From assembly GCA_038246785.1 (NCBI GenBank), contig JBBRVP010000022.1, forward strand, positions 1 through 49,022: DNA of 49,022 nucleotides, read 5' to 3'. Made by a program: the position numbers and the translations under genes. Positions 27,901 to 36,051 of this stretch are shown piece after piece. Below the pieces are notes generated by a model that was not told where the DNA came from, ran no database searches, and saw nothing but the letters and a program-made list of their open reading frames with translations. This stretch comes from JBBRVP01 sp038246785 (GTDB lineage Bacteria > Actinomycetota > Actinomycetes > Jiangellales > Jiangellaceae). The first letter of the stretch is position 1; each line of letters starts with the position of its first letter.

Positions 27901-28061
27901 GGGGCGGAGGCGAGGGTGTGGCGCAGGGTCGAGACGTCGACGGCGCGCGCGTACGAGACGCCGAGCGCCGCACAGGCACCGACGAGCCCGGCGAGGAGCC
28001 CGACGAGCAGGGCTCCGGCGCGGCGGTGACGCGCAGTGGCAGGCGACCGCCGCAGCGCCAT
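24980..28061 (-). pseudogene. FtsX-like ABC permease, paralogue of the next gene, with a single-base frameshift
   Basis: From ATG 28061 (preceded by GGAGG) the frame encodes MALRRSPATARHRRAGALLV, a first helix and the external segment GACTHVRRLFGRCPRAPGE. The frame then breaks, and similarity continues (PPTRLRVVGTYAPYDASSTYW) in another frame to the stop at 24980. Removing one base from the five-C run at 27571-27575 restores one protein of about 1,026 residues, colinear with its 1,040-residue neighbour. Either a sequencing error, a phase-variable homopolymer or a recent null mutation is possible. The remainder keeps all helices and the CAGGCRLHRIG motif. First gene of the export operon. Confidence 0.75.
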
Positions 28062-28302
28062 GCCGCCTCCTGGACCTCGTCTGCAGCCGCCGTCCGCAGC
28101 CAGACGAGGTACGTGCGGGAGCCGCCGCGGTCACCGTGCTCCGCCGCAGTCGCCTGGGCCAGCCCGGCGACCAACTCGTGACGGTTTCGTTGCACAGCAC
28201 TGGCCTCGGCCGCAGCGGCGCAGGAGCACCCACCTCGGCAGCCGGCGCCGGCGCGTCCGAGCCTGGCGGCGACCCGGGCCCGCGGAGGCGCACCGAAGCG
28301 AC

Positions 28303-28560
28303 CAGATCGTCGGGCAGCCGTCCGACGTCATCCTGTTCGCGGGGCTTCCGCCGAGGGTGCTGCGGCGGATCGCCGCACACGCGGCTTCCCGCCCGGCCAC
28401 CACGTCACATCCGAGGGGGAGTCGGTCTCCGCCCGCTGGCCCCGGAGGGCTGGGCCTCCATGCCGTGCTCAGCGGCAGCGCCCACGTCCAGGTCGCCGGC
28501 GAGGAACGCGGCGAGATCGGGCCGTCCAGGGCGCGGAAGCTCTCCGGAGGCCGGTTGGCC
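28303..28560 (+). pseudogene. Decayed cyclic nucleotide-binding domain gene (paralogue of 19669-20109)
   Basis: The frame from 28303 reads QIVGQPSDVILFAGLPPRVL, matching QIVEDLRQVDLFSGLSPKVL of the intact gene. The match then jumps to another frame (GFPPGHHVTSEGESV, near 28383) and back (LHAVLSGSAHVQVAGEERG, near 28456). The start codon is gone (GCG where ATG is expected), although the 5' leader is still similar (CGGGCCCG). The FGE/RSA cassette is destroyed. Two frameshifts plus start loss make it a pseudogene. In 28062-28270, upstream of the exporter operon, I recognise no gene. Confidence 0.7.
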
Positions 28561-28586
28561 GCGCTGAGAGCAGCCCGGCGGCAGCC

Positions 28587-29618
28587 TCAGTCGGCGGTGA
28601 CGCCGGACACCAGCTCGTCGGCGGCGCTGAACGGGTCGAGCGCGCCGGCCGCCACCCGTGCCGCGAGCTCGTCGAGCGGACGGCCACCGGACAGCTTCCC
28701 GAAGCGCCCCCGCAGGACGGCGAGGGCCAGCGCCTGCACCTCCTCGGCGGCGCGCCTCGTGCGGCGGCGGGCCAGCTCGCCGGTCTCGGCCAACCAGGCC
28801 CCGTGCTTGTCGAGCCCGGCGAGCAGGTCGTCGATCCCCTCACCGCGGTCGGCCACCGTGAGCACGATGGGCGGCCGCCAGTCCCCGGGGCGGCGGCGTT
28901 GGCCGAGCGCGAGCATGTGACGCAGCTCGCGCGCCGTCGCGGGCGCCCCGTCACGGTCGGCCTTGTTGACGCAGAAGACGTCGCCCACCTCGAGGATGCC
29001 GGCCTTGGCGGCCTGGATGCCGTCGCCCATGCCGGGCGCGAGCAGGACCACAGTGGTGTCGGCCAGGCCCGCGACCTCGACCTCGCTCTGCCCGACCCCC
29101 ACGGTCTCGACCACGACGACGTCGCAGCCGGCGGCGTCGAGCACGCGCAGCGCCTGCGGGGTGGTCGCCGAAAGGCCGCCGAGGTGTCCGCGGGAGGCCA
29201 TCGAGCGGATGAACACACCCGGGTCGAGGGCGTGCTCCTGCATCCGTACCCGGTCCCCGAGCAGCGCCCCTCCCGAGAACGGCGACGAGGGGTCGACGGC
29301 GAGGACGCCCACGCGCTGGCCGCGCGCCCGCAGCGCGCCGACGAGGGCCGAGGTCGTCGTGGACTTGCCGACCCCCGGCGAGCCGGTGAGGCCGACGACC
29401 ACGGCCCGGCCGGTGGTCGGTGCGAGCAGCCGCATCACCTCACGCAGCTGCTCGGCGCCGTCCTCGACGAGCGTGATCAGCCGGGCGACGGCCCGCGGCG
29501 AGCCCTCCCGGGCGCGCTCGACGAGGTCGGCCGCGTCGACGCGCCGGTCACCGCGCCTCAGGCGGCGTTCCCGGGCACGCGCAGCACGAGGGCGTCGCCC
29601 TGCCCGCCACCGCCGCAC
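28587..29618 (-). CDS. meaB: MeaB/ArgK-type G3E GTPase, chaperone of B12-dependent acyl-CoA mutases
   Basis: Protects and reloads adenosylcobalamin-dependent mutases using GTP. Motifs: P-loop GLTGSPGVGKSTTTSAL, AVDPSSPFSGGALLGDRVRM, the MASRGHLGG loop, VVVETVGVGQSEVEV and the base-recognition motif NKAD. The conserved N terminus (VDAADLVERAREGSPRAVAR) begins near 29543, but no ATG/GTG/TTG lies in frame there; the only in-frame standard start is GTG 29618, 61 nt inside atoB, with a CTG at about 29568 as alternative. Downstream of atoB and probably coupled to it. Candidate clients in this window are the IcmA-type mutase and ethylmalonyl-CoA mutase. Confidence 0.9.
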   Translation of the reverse strand: MRRWRAGRRPRAARARERRLRRGDRRVDAADLVERAREGSPRAVARLITLVEDGAEQLREVMRLLAPTTGRAVVVGLTGSPGVGKSTTTSALVGALRARGQRVGVLAVDPSSPFSGGALLGDRVRMQEHALDPGVFIRSMASRGHLGGLSATTPQALRVLDAAGCDVVVVETVGVGQSEVEVAGLADTTVVLLAPGMGDGIQAAKAGILEVGDVFCVNKADRDGAPATARELRHMLALGQRRRPGDWRPPIVLTVADRGEGIDDLLAGLDKHGAWLAETGELARRRTRRAAEEVQALALAVLRGRFGKLSGGRPLDELAARVAAGALDPFSAADELVSGVTAD

Positions 29619-30751
29619 AGCGCCGCCGCGCCCACACCGCCGCCGCGCCGGCGCAGCTCCAGTGCCAGGTGCAGCGCGATGCGGGCGCCGGACATGCCGA
29701 TCGGGTGACCCATCGCGATGGCCCCACCGTTGACGTTGACCTTCTCCTCGGGCAGGTCGAGGTCTCGCATCGACTTCAGGCCCACGCTCGCGAACGCCTC
29801 GTTGATCTCGACGAGGTCGAGGTCGGACGCCGCGATGCCGTCCTTGGCACAGGCGGTCTCGATGGCCCGCGTCGGCTGGGCCTGCAGGGTGGAGTCGGGC
29901 CCGGCGACGACGCCGTGGGCGCCGATCTCGGCAAGCCAGGCCAGTCCGAGCTCGTCGGCCTTGGCCCGGCTCATCACGACGACGGCGGCCGCACCGTCGG
30001 AGATCTGCGACGACGACCCGGCGGTGATGGTGCCGTCCTTGCTGAACGCCGGGCGCAGCCGGGACAGGCTCTCCGCAGTGGTGTCGGCGCGGATGCCCTC
30101 GTCGTCTTTGAAGACGACCGGGTCGCCCTTGCGCTGCGGGATCTCGACCGGGACGACCTCGTCGTCGAGCAGGCCGTTCTTCCAGGCCTCAGCCGCACGC
30201 TGGTGAGACCGCGCGGAGAAGGCGTCCTGGTCCTCGCGCGAGATGCCGAGCTCGGCGTTGCACGCCTCGGTGAGCGCGCCCATCGCCTGCGTGGTGAACA
30301 CGTCCCACAGCCCGTCGTAGGCCATCGAGTCGACCAGCGTGGCGTCGCCGTACTTGACGCCCTCGCGCGACTTCGGCAGCAGGTGCGGCGCGTTGGTCAT
30401 CGACTCCATGCCACCGGCCACGACGACGTCGAACTCGCCGGCTCTGATGAGCTGGTCGGCGAGCGCGATCGCGTCGACGCCGGACAGGCACACCTTGTTG
30501 ATGGTCAGCGCCGGCACGGTCATCGGGATGCCGGCCTTGACCGCGGCCTGCCGGGCCGGGATCTGGCCGGCGCCGGCCTGCAGGACCTGCCCCATGATCA
30601 CGTACTGCACCTGGTCGGGCGTGATACCTGCCTTGTCCAGGGCGCCCTTGATGGCGAAGCCACCGAGGTCGGTGGCGCTGAAGTCCTTGAGCGAGCCGAG
30701 CAGCCGACCCATGGGGGTGCGGGCTCCGGCGACGATGACCGAACCGGACAT
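29558..30751 (-). CDS. atoB: Acetyl-CoA C-acetyltransferase (acetoacetyl-CoA thiolase)
   Basis: Condenses two acetyl-CoA to acetoacetyl-CoA (or the reverse), the entry to the ethylmalonyl-CoA pathway and to 3-hydroxybutyrate metabolism. It has 397 residues with acyl-accepting Cys88 in INKVCLSGVDA, the NEAFA motif, the GGAIAMGHPIGMSGAR histidine loop and the second catalytic cysteine in CGGGGQGDAL. The ATG has GGAGGT upstream. It is divergent from the epimerase gene across 134 bp and overlaps or abuts meaB downstream. Confidence 0.95.
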   Translation of the reverse strand: MSGSVIVAGARTPMGRLLGSLKDFSATDLGGFAIKGALDKAGITPDQVQYVIMGQVLQAGAGQIPARQAAVKAGIPMTVPALTINKVCLSGVDAIALADQLIRAGEFDVVVAGGMESMTNAPHLLPKSREGVKYGDATLVDSMAYDGLWDVFTTQAMGALTEACNAELGISREDQDAFSARSHQRAAEAWKNGLLDDEVVPVEIPQRKGDPVVFKDDEGIRADTTAESLSRLRPAFSKDGTITAGSSSQISDGAAAVVVMSRAKADELGLAWLAEIGAHGVVAGPDSTLQAQPTRAIETACAKDGIAASDLDLVEINEAFASVGLKSMRDLDLPEEKVNVNGGAIAMGHPIGMSGARIALHLALELRRRGGGVGAAALCGGGGQGDALVLRVPGNAA

Positions 30752-30885
30752 GTCATGACCTCCGGGCGTGCGGTGGGGAGTGCCTCCACCTTAGTCGCGA
30801 TCCGCGCCCCTTCGAACGTGAGGAAAGCGTCACACCGGGCCCGCGGAGGCTTCCACCGGGCCACCGGCCGCGGCACGCTGCCCCC

Positions 30886-31332
30886 ATGCCGGACACCGCA
30901 TCGAGCACAGAGCCGCTGCTGCGCGCCATCGACCACGTCGGTGTCGCGGTCGCCGACCTCGACGCCGCGATCGCGCACTACCGCGACGTCTTCGGGCTGC
31001 AAGTCGTCCACGAGGAGGTCAACGAGGAGCAGGGCGTGCGGGAGGCGATGCTGGGGGTGGGACAGAGCGGGTCGTACGTCCAGCTGCTCGCCCCGCTGCG
31101 CCCCGACTCCCCCATCGGGCGCTTCCTCGACCGCAGCGGCCCGGGGCTGCAGCAGGTGGCCTACCGGGTTGGCGACGTCGCCGCGGTGTCGGACACCCTG
31201 CGTGCCCGCGGCGTACGCCTGCTCTACGACGAGCCCCGCCGCGGCACCGCCGGCAGCAGGATCAACTTCGTGCATCCCAAGGACGCCGGGGGCGTCCTCG
31301 TCGAGCTCGTCGAGCCGGCGCCTGAGCACTGA
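30886..31332 (+). CDS. mce: Methylmalonyl-CoA/ethylmalonyl-CoA epimerase
   Basis: A VOC-fold epimerase of 148 residues that interconverts the (2R) and (2S) forms of methylmalonyl-CoA and ethylmalonyl-CoA. Metal ligands are visible in AIDHVGVAVADLDAAI (His17), the SYVQLLAP strand, and INFVHPKDAGGVLVELVEP (His and Glu). It lies between atoB (divergent) and ccr (149 nt downstream), which places it with short-chain acyl-CoA carboxylation and rearrangement. Confidence 0.93.
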   Translation: MPDTASSTEPLLRAIDHVGVAVADLDAAIAHYRDVFGLQVVHEEVNEEQGVREAMLGVGQSGSYVQLLAPLRPDSPIGRFLDRSGPGLQQVAYRVGDVAAVSDTLRARGVRLLYDEPRRGTAGSRINFVHPKDAGGVLVELVEPAPEH

Positions 31333-31480
31333 GCGCCGCTTTGAGCAGCACCCGCCAGGCAGGGTCGTCGGGCCCTGGACGCGCGGTGCCCGGCAGCGGT
31401 GGCATGGAGGCGCGTCGCAGCTGTGGCACTCAGCCGCGTCACCTGCCAGCGAAACCCACCCACCACAGCGGAGGGGCACC

Positions 31481-32818
31481 GTGAAGGAGATCCTCGAGGC
31501 CATCCTTGCCGGCGACACCCCGGCGCAGGAGTTCGCGTCGATGCCCGTGCCGGAGACCTACCGCGCGGTCACGGTGCACCAGGAGGACGTCGACATGTTC
31601 GACGGACTGAGCACGCGGGAGAAGGACCCGCGGCGCTCGCTGCACCTCGACGAGGTGCCCGTCCCCGAGCTCGGGCCGGGTGAGGCGCTCGTCGCGGTCA
31701 TGGCCAGCGCGATCAACTACAACACCGTGTGGACCTCGATCTTCGAGCCGGTGCCGACCTTCGGCTTCCTCCAGCGCTACGGCCGGCTGTCCCCGCTCGG
31801 CAAGCGCCACGACCTGCCGTACCACGTCATCGGCTCGGACCTGTCGGGAGTCGTGCTGCGCACGGGCCCCGGGGTCCACGTCTGGAAGCCCGGCGACGAG
31901 GTGGTCGCCCACTGCCTGTCCGTCGAGCTGGAGAGCCCGCTCGGCCACAACGACACCATGCTCGACCCGGAGCAGCGGATCTGGGGCTTCGAGACCAACT
32001 TCGGTGGGCTCGCCGAGCTCGCGCTGGTCAAGGCCAACCAGCTGCTGGCCAAGCCCGACCACCTCACCTGGGAGGAGGCCGCCGCGCCGGGGCTGGTCAA
32101 CTCCACCGCGTACCGCCAGCTCGTCTCGCGCAACGGCGCCGGCATGAAGCAGGGCGACGTCGTGCTGATCTGGGGCGCCTCCGGCGGGCTCGGCTCGTAC
32201 GCGACGCAGATGGCGCTGAACGGCGGGGCCACGCCCGTCTGCGTCGTGTCCAGTCCGGAGAAGGCCGCGATCTGCCGGCGGATGGGCGCCGAGCTCATCA
32301 TCGACCGCAACGCCGAGGGCTACCGGTTCTGGAAGGACCCGACGACGCAGGACCCGAAGGAGTGGAACCGCTTCGGCAAGCGGATCCGCGAGCTGACCGG
32401 CGGCGACGACGTCGACATCGTCTTCGAACACCCGGGGCGCGAGACGTTCGGGGCGAGCGTGTACGTCGCGCGGCGAGGCGGCACCATCGTCACCTGCGCG
32501 TCCACGAGCGGGTTCATGCACGAGTACGACAACCGCTACCTCTGGATGAACCTCAAGCGCATCATCGGCTCGCACTTCGCCAACTACCGAGAGGCCTGGG
32601 AGGCCAACCGGTTGATCGCCCGCGGGAAGGTGCACCCCACGCTGTCGAGGACCTATCCGCTGGAGGAGACCGGGCAGGCTGCGTACGACGTCCACCGCAA
32701 TCTCCACCAGGGAAAGGTGGGGGTACTGTGCCTGGCACCGAACGAGGGCCTCGGCGTGCGCGACGCGGGCATGCGCGCCCTTCACCTCGATGAGATCAAC
32801 CGCTTCCGCGACGCCTGA
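31481..32818 (+). CDS. ccr: Crotonyl-CoA carboxylase/reductase
   Basis: Reductively carboxylates crotonyl-CoA to (2S)-ethylmalonyl-CoA with NADPH and CO2. The 445-residue protein is a medium-chain reductase with the nucleotide-binding loop WGASGGLGSYATQMA. All four CO2-pocket residues known from the Kitasatospora enzyme are present at the same numbers: Asn81 (AINYNTVW), Phe170 and Glu171 (WGFETNFGG) and His365 (GSHFANY), which distinguishes it from simple enoyl reductases. The GTG start follows GCGGAGGGG. It follows mce in the same direction. Confidence 0.97.
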   Translation: MKEILEAILAGDTPAQEFASMPVPETYRAVTVHQEDVDMFDGLSTREKDPRRSLHLDEVPVPELGPGEALVAVMASAINYNTVWTSIFEPVPTFGFLQRYGRLSPLGKRHDLPYHVIGSDLSGVVLRTGPGVHVWKPGDEVVAHCLSVELESPLGHNDTMLDPEQRIWGFETNFGGLAELALVKANQLLAKPDHLTWEEAAAPGLVNSTAYRQLVSRNGAGMKQGDVVLIWGASGGLGSYATQMALNGGATPVCVVSSPEKAAICRRMGAELIIDRNAEGYRFWKDPTTQDPKEWNRFGKRIRELTGGDDVDIVFEHPGRETFGASVYVARRGGTIVTCASTSGFMHEYDNRYLWMNLKRIIGSHFANYREAWEANRLIARGKVHPTLSRTYPLEETGQAAYDVHRNLHQGKVGVLCLAPNEGLGVRDAGMRALHLDEINRFRDA

Positions 32819-32853
32819 TCGCCCGCCGGGCGCCGTGGCCGGGCCGGAGAGCC

Positions 32854-34263
32854 ATGAGCAACGACGCGACGTCCGCCCCCCGCACGTTCCCGCTGGCCAT
32901 GCGTGGCTACGACCGCGCCGAGGTCGACGCCGAGATCGCCCAGCTACGCGAGGACGCCAGCGCCGCGTGGAGCGCCGCCGCCGAGCACGAGGGACGCGCG
33001 GGACGGCTCGCCGACCAGCTCGGCGAGGCGCACGCCAAGATCGAGGAGCTGGACGCCCCGACGTTCGCCGGCCTGGGGGGCCACATCGAGCGCCTGCTGC
33101 GACTCGCCGAGCAGCAGGCCTCCGAGGTGCTCATCGCCGCCCGCGCCGACGCGGACAAGACGCTGGCCGAGGCCCGGCTGGACGCCGAGCAGCTGCGCGC
33201 GCTTGCCGAGCAGGACGCCGCCCGGGTGCGCGGCGAGGCGACCCGCGAGGCGCAGGCCGTCCGCCAGGACGCGGCGGCCGAGGCCGAGGCGAGCGTGGCG
33301 GCCGCCCGGGCCGAAGCGGCCGAGCTCCGTGAGAGCGCCGGCCGGCACGCGTCCGCGCTGCGCTCCACGGTCGAGCACGAGGTCGCCGAGCTGCGGGCCA
33401 CTGCCGAGCGCGAGACCGAGCTGGTCCGGGCAAGCTCGGAGAAGGTGGCGACCGAGGTCCGCGCCGGGGCGCGGGTCGACGCCGAGCAGCTGTTGTCGCT
33501 CGCCCGCACCCAGCACGAGCAGCTGCTCGTGGAGCTTGCGACGCTGCGCGAGCAGGCCGAGCGTGACGCCACCGAACGGCACACAGCCACCGTCGAGCAA
33601 ACTCGTCACCTCGTTGGGGAGGCGCAGGCGCGGGCCGCCGGCGAGGAGGAGCGCGCCGCCGCCGCCGCGCAGCACGCCGACGAGCTGCGGCAAAGCTCGG
33701 AGCAGCGGGCCCGGGACATCGTCGAGGCCGCCCGCACGTCCGCCGAGCAGTTGCTGGCCGAGGCGCGGGCGCAGGCCGAGACGCAGCTCGCCGACGCGCG
33801 CGCCGAGGCCGAACGCACCCGCAGCTCCGCCCGGCGCGACGTCGAAGACCTCACGCGGCAGCGCGACGGCATCAGCAGCTCGCTGGGCCAGCTGCGCGAC
33901 CTGCTCGGCACCGTGGTCGTCGAGCACGCCGCGGTGGCGCGGGCGGTCGAGGAGCGGGCAGCGGCGCTGGCGGCGGAGCCGGACACCGAGCCGGACACCG
34001 AGCCGGACACCGAGCCCGACACCGAGCCGGACACGGTGGTCGCCGAGGAGTCGGAGCAGTCGTCCACCGATCCCCAGCCCGCCGACCAGGCCGCGGCCGA
34101 CGAGGCGCCGGCTGAAGACGCGCCAGCCGACGAGACGCCGGCTGAAGACGCGCCAGCCGACGAGACGCCAGCCGAAGGCGCTCCGGCGGGGGAGAGGCCG
34201 GCCGAGGGCGAGCCCGTAGCGGCCGAGCCCGCCGACCAGTCGGCGGCGGCCAAGGCGGGCTGA
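32854..34263 (+). CDS. DivIVA-type coiled-coil protein (Scy/FilP-like polar growth scaffold)
   Basis: The N terminus (FPLAMRGYDRAEVDAEIAQL) matches the DivIVA-family membrane/polar motif. Residues about 25-355 are an almost unbroken Ala/Glu/Arg-rich coiled coil. The C-terminal tail is disordered, with five PDTE units and Pro/Ala/Glu repeats. The protein has 469 residues. From memory, Streptomyces scy and filP sit beside the methylmalonyl-CoA epimerase gene, as here, so this is probably the positional counterpart, though shorter than Scy. Expected role: filamentous scaffold at growing cell poles. The ATG start follows GGAGAG. Confidence 0.75.
   Translation: MSNDATSAPRTFPLAMRGYDRAEVDAEIAQLREDASAAWSAAAEHEGRAGRLADQLGEAHAKIEELDAPTFAGLGGHIERLLRLAEQQASEVLIAARADADKTLAEARLDAEQLRALAEQDAARVRGEATREAQAVRQDAAAEAEASVAAARAEAAELRESAGRHASALRSTVEHEVAELRATAERETELVRASSEKVATEVRAGARVDAEQLLSLARTQHEQLLVELATLREQAERDATERHTATVEQTRHLVGEAQARAAGEEERAAAAAQHADELRQSSEQRARDIVEAARTSAEQLLAEARAQAETQLADARAEAERTRSSARRDVEDLTRQRDGISSSLGQLRDLLGTVVVEHAAVARAVEERAAALAAEPDTEPDTEPDTEPDTEPDTVVAEESEQSSTDPQPADQAAADEAPAEDAPADETPAEDAPADETPAEGAPAGERPAEGEPVAAEPADQSAAAKAG
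33976..34035 (+). repeat. Five 12-bp coding repeats (PDTE)
   Basis: Five consecutive copies of GAGCCGGACACC (one with a synonymous C) encode the E-P-D-T array in the tail of the coiled-coil protein. Near identity at the DNA level points to recent slippage expansion, so the copy number may vary between strains. Confidence 0.85.
34099..34188 (+). repeat. 30-bp coding repeats in the coiled-coil protein tail
   Basis: Two nearly identical 30-bp units (34099-34128 and 34129-34158, starting GACGAG and containing GCTGAAGACGCGCCAGCC) and a degenerate third encode a D-E-x-P-A-E-D-A-P-A decapeptide. They form part of the disordered acidic tail. Confidence 0.75.
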
Positions 34264-34335
34264 GATCTCTCCGGCCGTGGCGCCGGGTCGCCCGTCCGGA
34301 CTCGGCTGCCGTGATCGGGCGACGCGCTGAACACG

Positions 34336-36024
34336 GTGCACTCGCGGCCACCCGACAGCGCGGCACCCGTGGTCGCAGCCGGTCTGATCGGCAGCTTCGG
34401 GCCGGCGGTCGTGACCGAGCTCGATCAGGCCCTGGGTGGGCGCCTGCGGGTGGTCCACGCCACCGCAGACAGCCGGTTGCTCCTGGCCGGGCCGCGGCAC
34501 GTGCCGTACGCGTCCTCGAGTGCCGGCAGGTGCTTCGCCTGGGGGCAGGAGCTACCGGGCGCCGGAGAGAGCCTCGATGACGTGCTCGCCCGCCGCGAGT
34601 GCCCCGGCTTCGTCGACGAACCGGCGCGTGTCATCGTGCACGCCGGTGTCCTGGGTGTGCACGACGTCTACTACCGGGCACTGGGCGACGCCGTCGCCTT
34701 CGCCACCTCGATCGACCCGCTCGCCCGCCTCACCGCCGGCTCTGCCGGCTCTGCCGGCGCCCGGCTGCACGTGGACTGGCAGTCGTGGGCGGGCACCTGG
34801 TGCACCCTGCACCCCCTCGGCGGGGGAACCCCGTTCCGCGAGGTGCGCCGCTTGCTGGGAGCCGAGTCGCTCGTCTGGGATCGCGGCCGACGTCGCTGGC
34901 GGGTGGAGACCCGCCGCCCGCACTGCTGGGACGTCGAGCCAGGGACAGCGGGCCCGGAGGACGTGGCGCAGGCCTTGCGCGAGGCGACCTCTCGCCGGCT
35001 CGGTGCGCATGTCGAGCTCACGCTCAGCGGGGGGTGGGACTCCCGCGCGCTGCTGCTCGCCACCGGCCGGGACCACACCAGCGTCCGGGCCTGGACGACC
35101 TATCCCGATGACGGCCTGGACCGCGACGTCGCGCTCGCCGCGATGATCGCCGAACGGCTGGGGCTGCCGCACACCGTCGTACCGACCGACGACCGGCCGT
35201 GGCCGGCGGACGCCGCCTGGGTGCACGAACGCCTGGAGTTCCAGTCGCCGTGGCACACCTGGTTGGCCCGGCTGTCCCAGCGCCTGGCCGACCGGACGGA
35301 CCCGGTGCTCGACGGGCTGGCGGGGGACCAGCTGGTCAAGGGCCGGATCGCCGCGCTGATCAGCCCGGCCGAGGACGGCCGGCAGCGGCCGCAGGCCGCG
35401 CTGCGCCCGCTGCTCGTGCGCCCACCGCTGGACCTGCTGGCCCCGGCCGCCGTCGAGTGGCTCCGGGCTGCGTGCGAAGACGCCTTCGGCGCCGCGGTCG
35501 CCGACCTCGAGGGCAGCCCGGCGGCCACCACGCACGCCGTCCTGCGTACCCGGACCGCGCGCGGGACCGGGCCCTCGCCGATGCGGCTCTTCGGTCCCGA
35601 CCGACCCGTCGCGCTGCCCTTCCTCGACCCCGACGTCGTCACCGCCAGCTTGCAGGTGCCGCTGGCGGCCAAGTCCGACGGGCGGTTCTACCGGGCCGTC
35701 CTCGAGGCCCTCGACCCCGACGTCGCCGCGTTGCCCAGCACCAACGATCGCGGCGGCGACGCTGGGCCGGTGCGGCCGGTACGGCAGGCCGGGGCGGACG
35801 CGGCTGCCTTCCACGCAGAGCGCCTCGGCCACCTGCGCGCCGTCGACGGCCTGCTCGGCGGGACGGCCCGGATCGGATCGGGTGACGAGGCCTCGGACGT
35901 CGTGCGTCGACTGCTGGTGCGCCGCAACGGCTGGCTGTGGCTCAACGGGTTGTCCGCGTTCGCGGGGTGGCTGGAGCGCTACGCAGACCGGCTGGCGGCC
36001 GTCCGTGCCCCGTGGCTGTCATGA
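34336..36024 (+). CDS. Asparagine synthetase-like ATPase lacking the glutaminase nucleophile
   Basis: The C-terminal half is an Asn-synthetase-type PP-loop domain with LTLSGGWDSRALL (PP motif at 231-236) and a downstream YPDDGLDRDVALAAMIAERL segment. The N-terminal half resembles the Ntn-glutaminase fold (VIVHAGVLGVHDVYYR, AFATSIDPLARL), but the protein begins MHSRPPDSAAPVVAAGLIGS with no Cys at position 2, so it should not use glutamine. The SGGWDSR variant is common in AsnB relatives from polysaccharide and lasso-peptide clusters. No precursor peptide, leader-binding or protease gene is adjacent. 562 residues, GTG start. Likely adenylates a carboxylate for amide formation; substrate unknown. 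Confidence 0.75.
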   Translation: MHSRPPDSAAPVVAAGLIGSFGPAVVTELDQALGGRLRVVHATADSRLLLAGPRHVPYASSSAGRCFAWGQELPGAGESLDDVLARRECPGFVDEPARVIVHAGVLGVHDVYYRALGDAVAFATSIDPLARLTAGSAGSAGARLHVDWQSWAGTWCTLHPLGGGTPFREVRRLLGAESLVWDRGRRRWRVETRRPHCWDVEPGTAGPEDVAQALREATSRRLGAHVELTLSGGWDSRALLLATGRDHTSVRAWTTYPDDGLDRDVALAAMIAERLGLPHTVVPTDDRPWPADAAWVHERLEFQSPWHTWLARLSQRLADRTDPVLDGLAGDQLVKGRIAALISPAEDGRQRPQAALRPLLVRPPLDLLAPAAVEWLRAACEDAFGAAVADLEGSPAATTHAVLRTRTARGTGPSPMRLFGPDRPVALPFLDPDVVTASLQVPLAAKSDGRFYRAVLEALDPDVAALPSTNDRGGDAGPVRPVRQAGADAAAFHAERLGHLRAVDGLLGGTARIGSGDEASDVVRRLLVRRNGWLWLNGLSAFAGWLERYADRLAAVRAPWLS

Positions 36025-36051
36025 CGTGGCGGCCTGGGGGCGCGGCGGGGA

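Noticed and set aside
33976..34188. Short regular repeats resembling a CRISPR array
   Set aside because: The repeats are in-frame coding units (PDTE and a decapeptide) with no spacers and no cas genes nearby.
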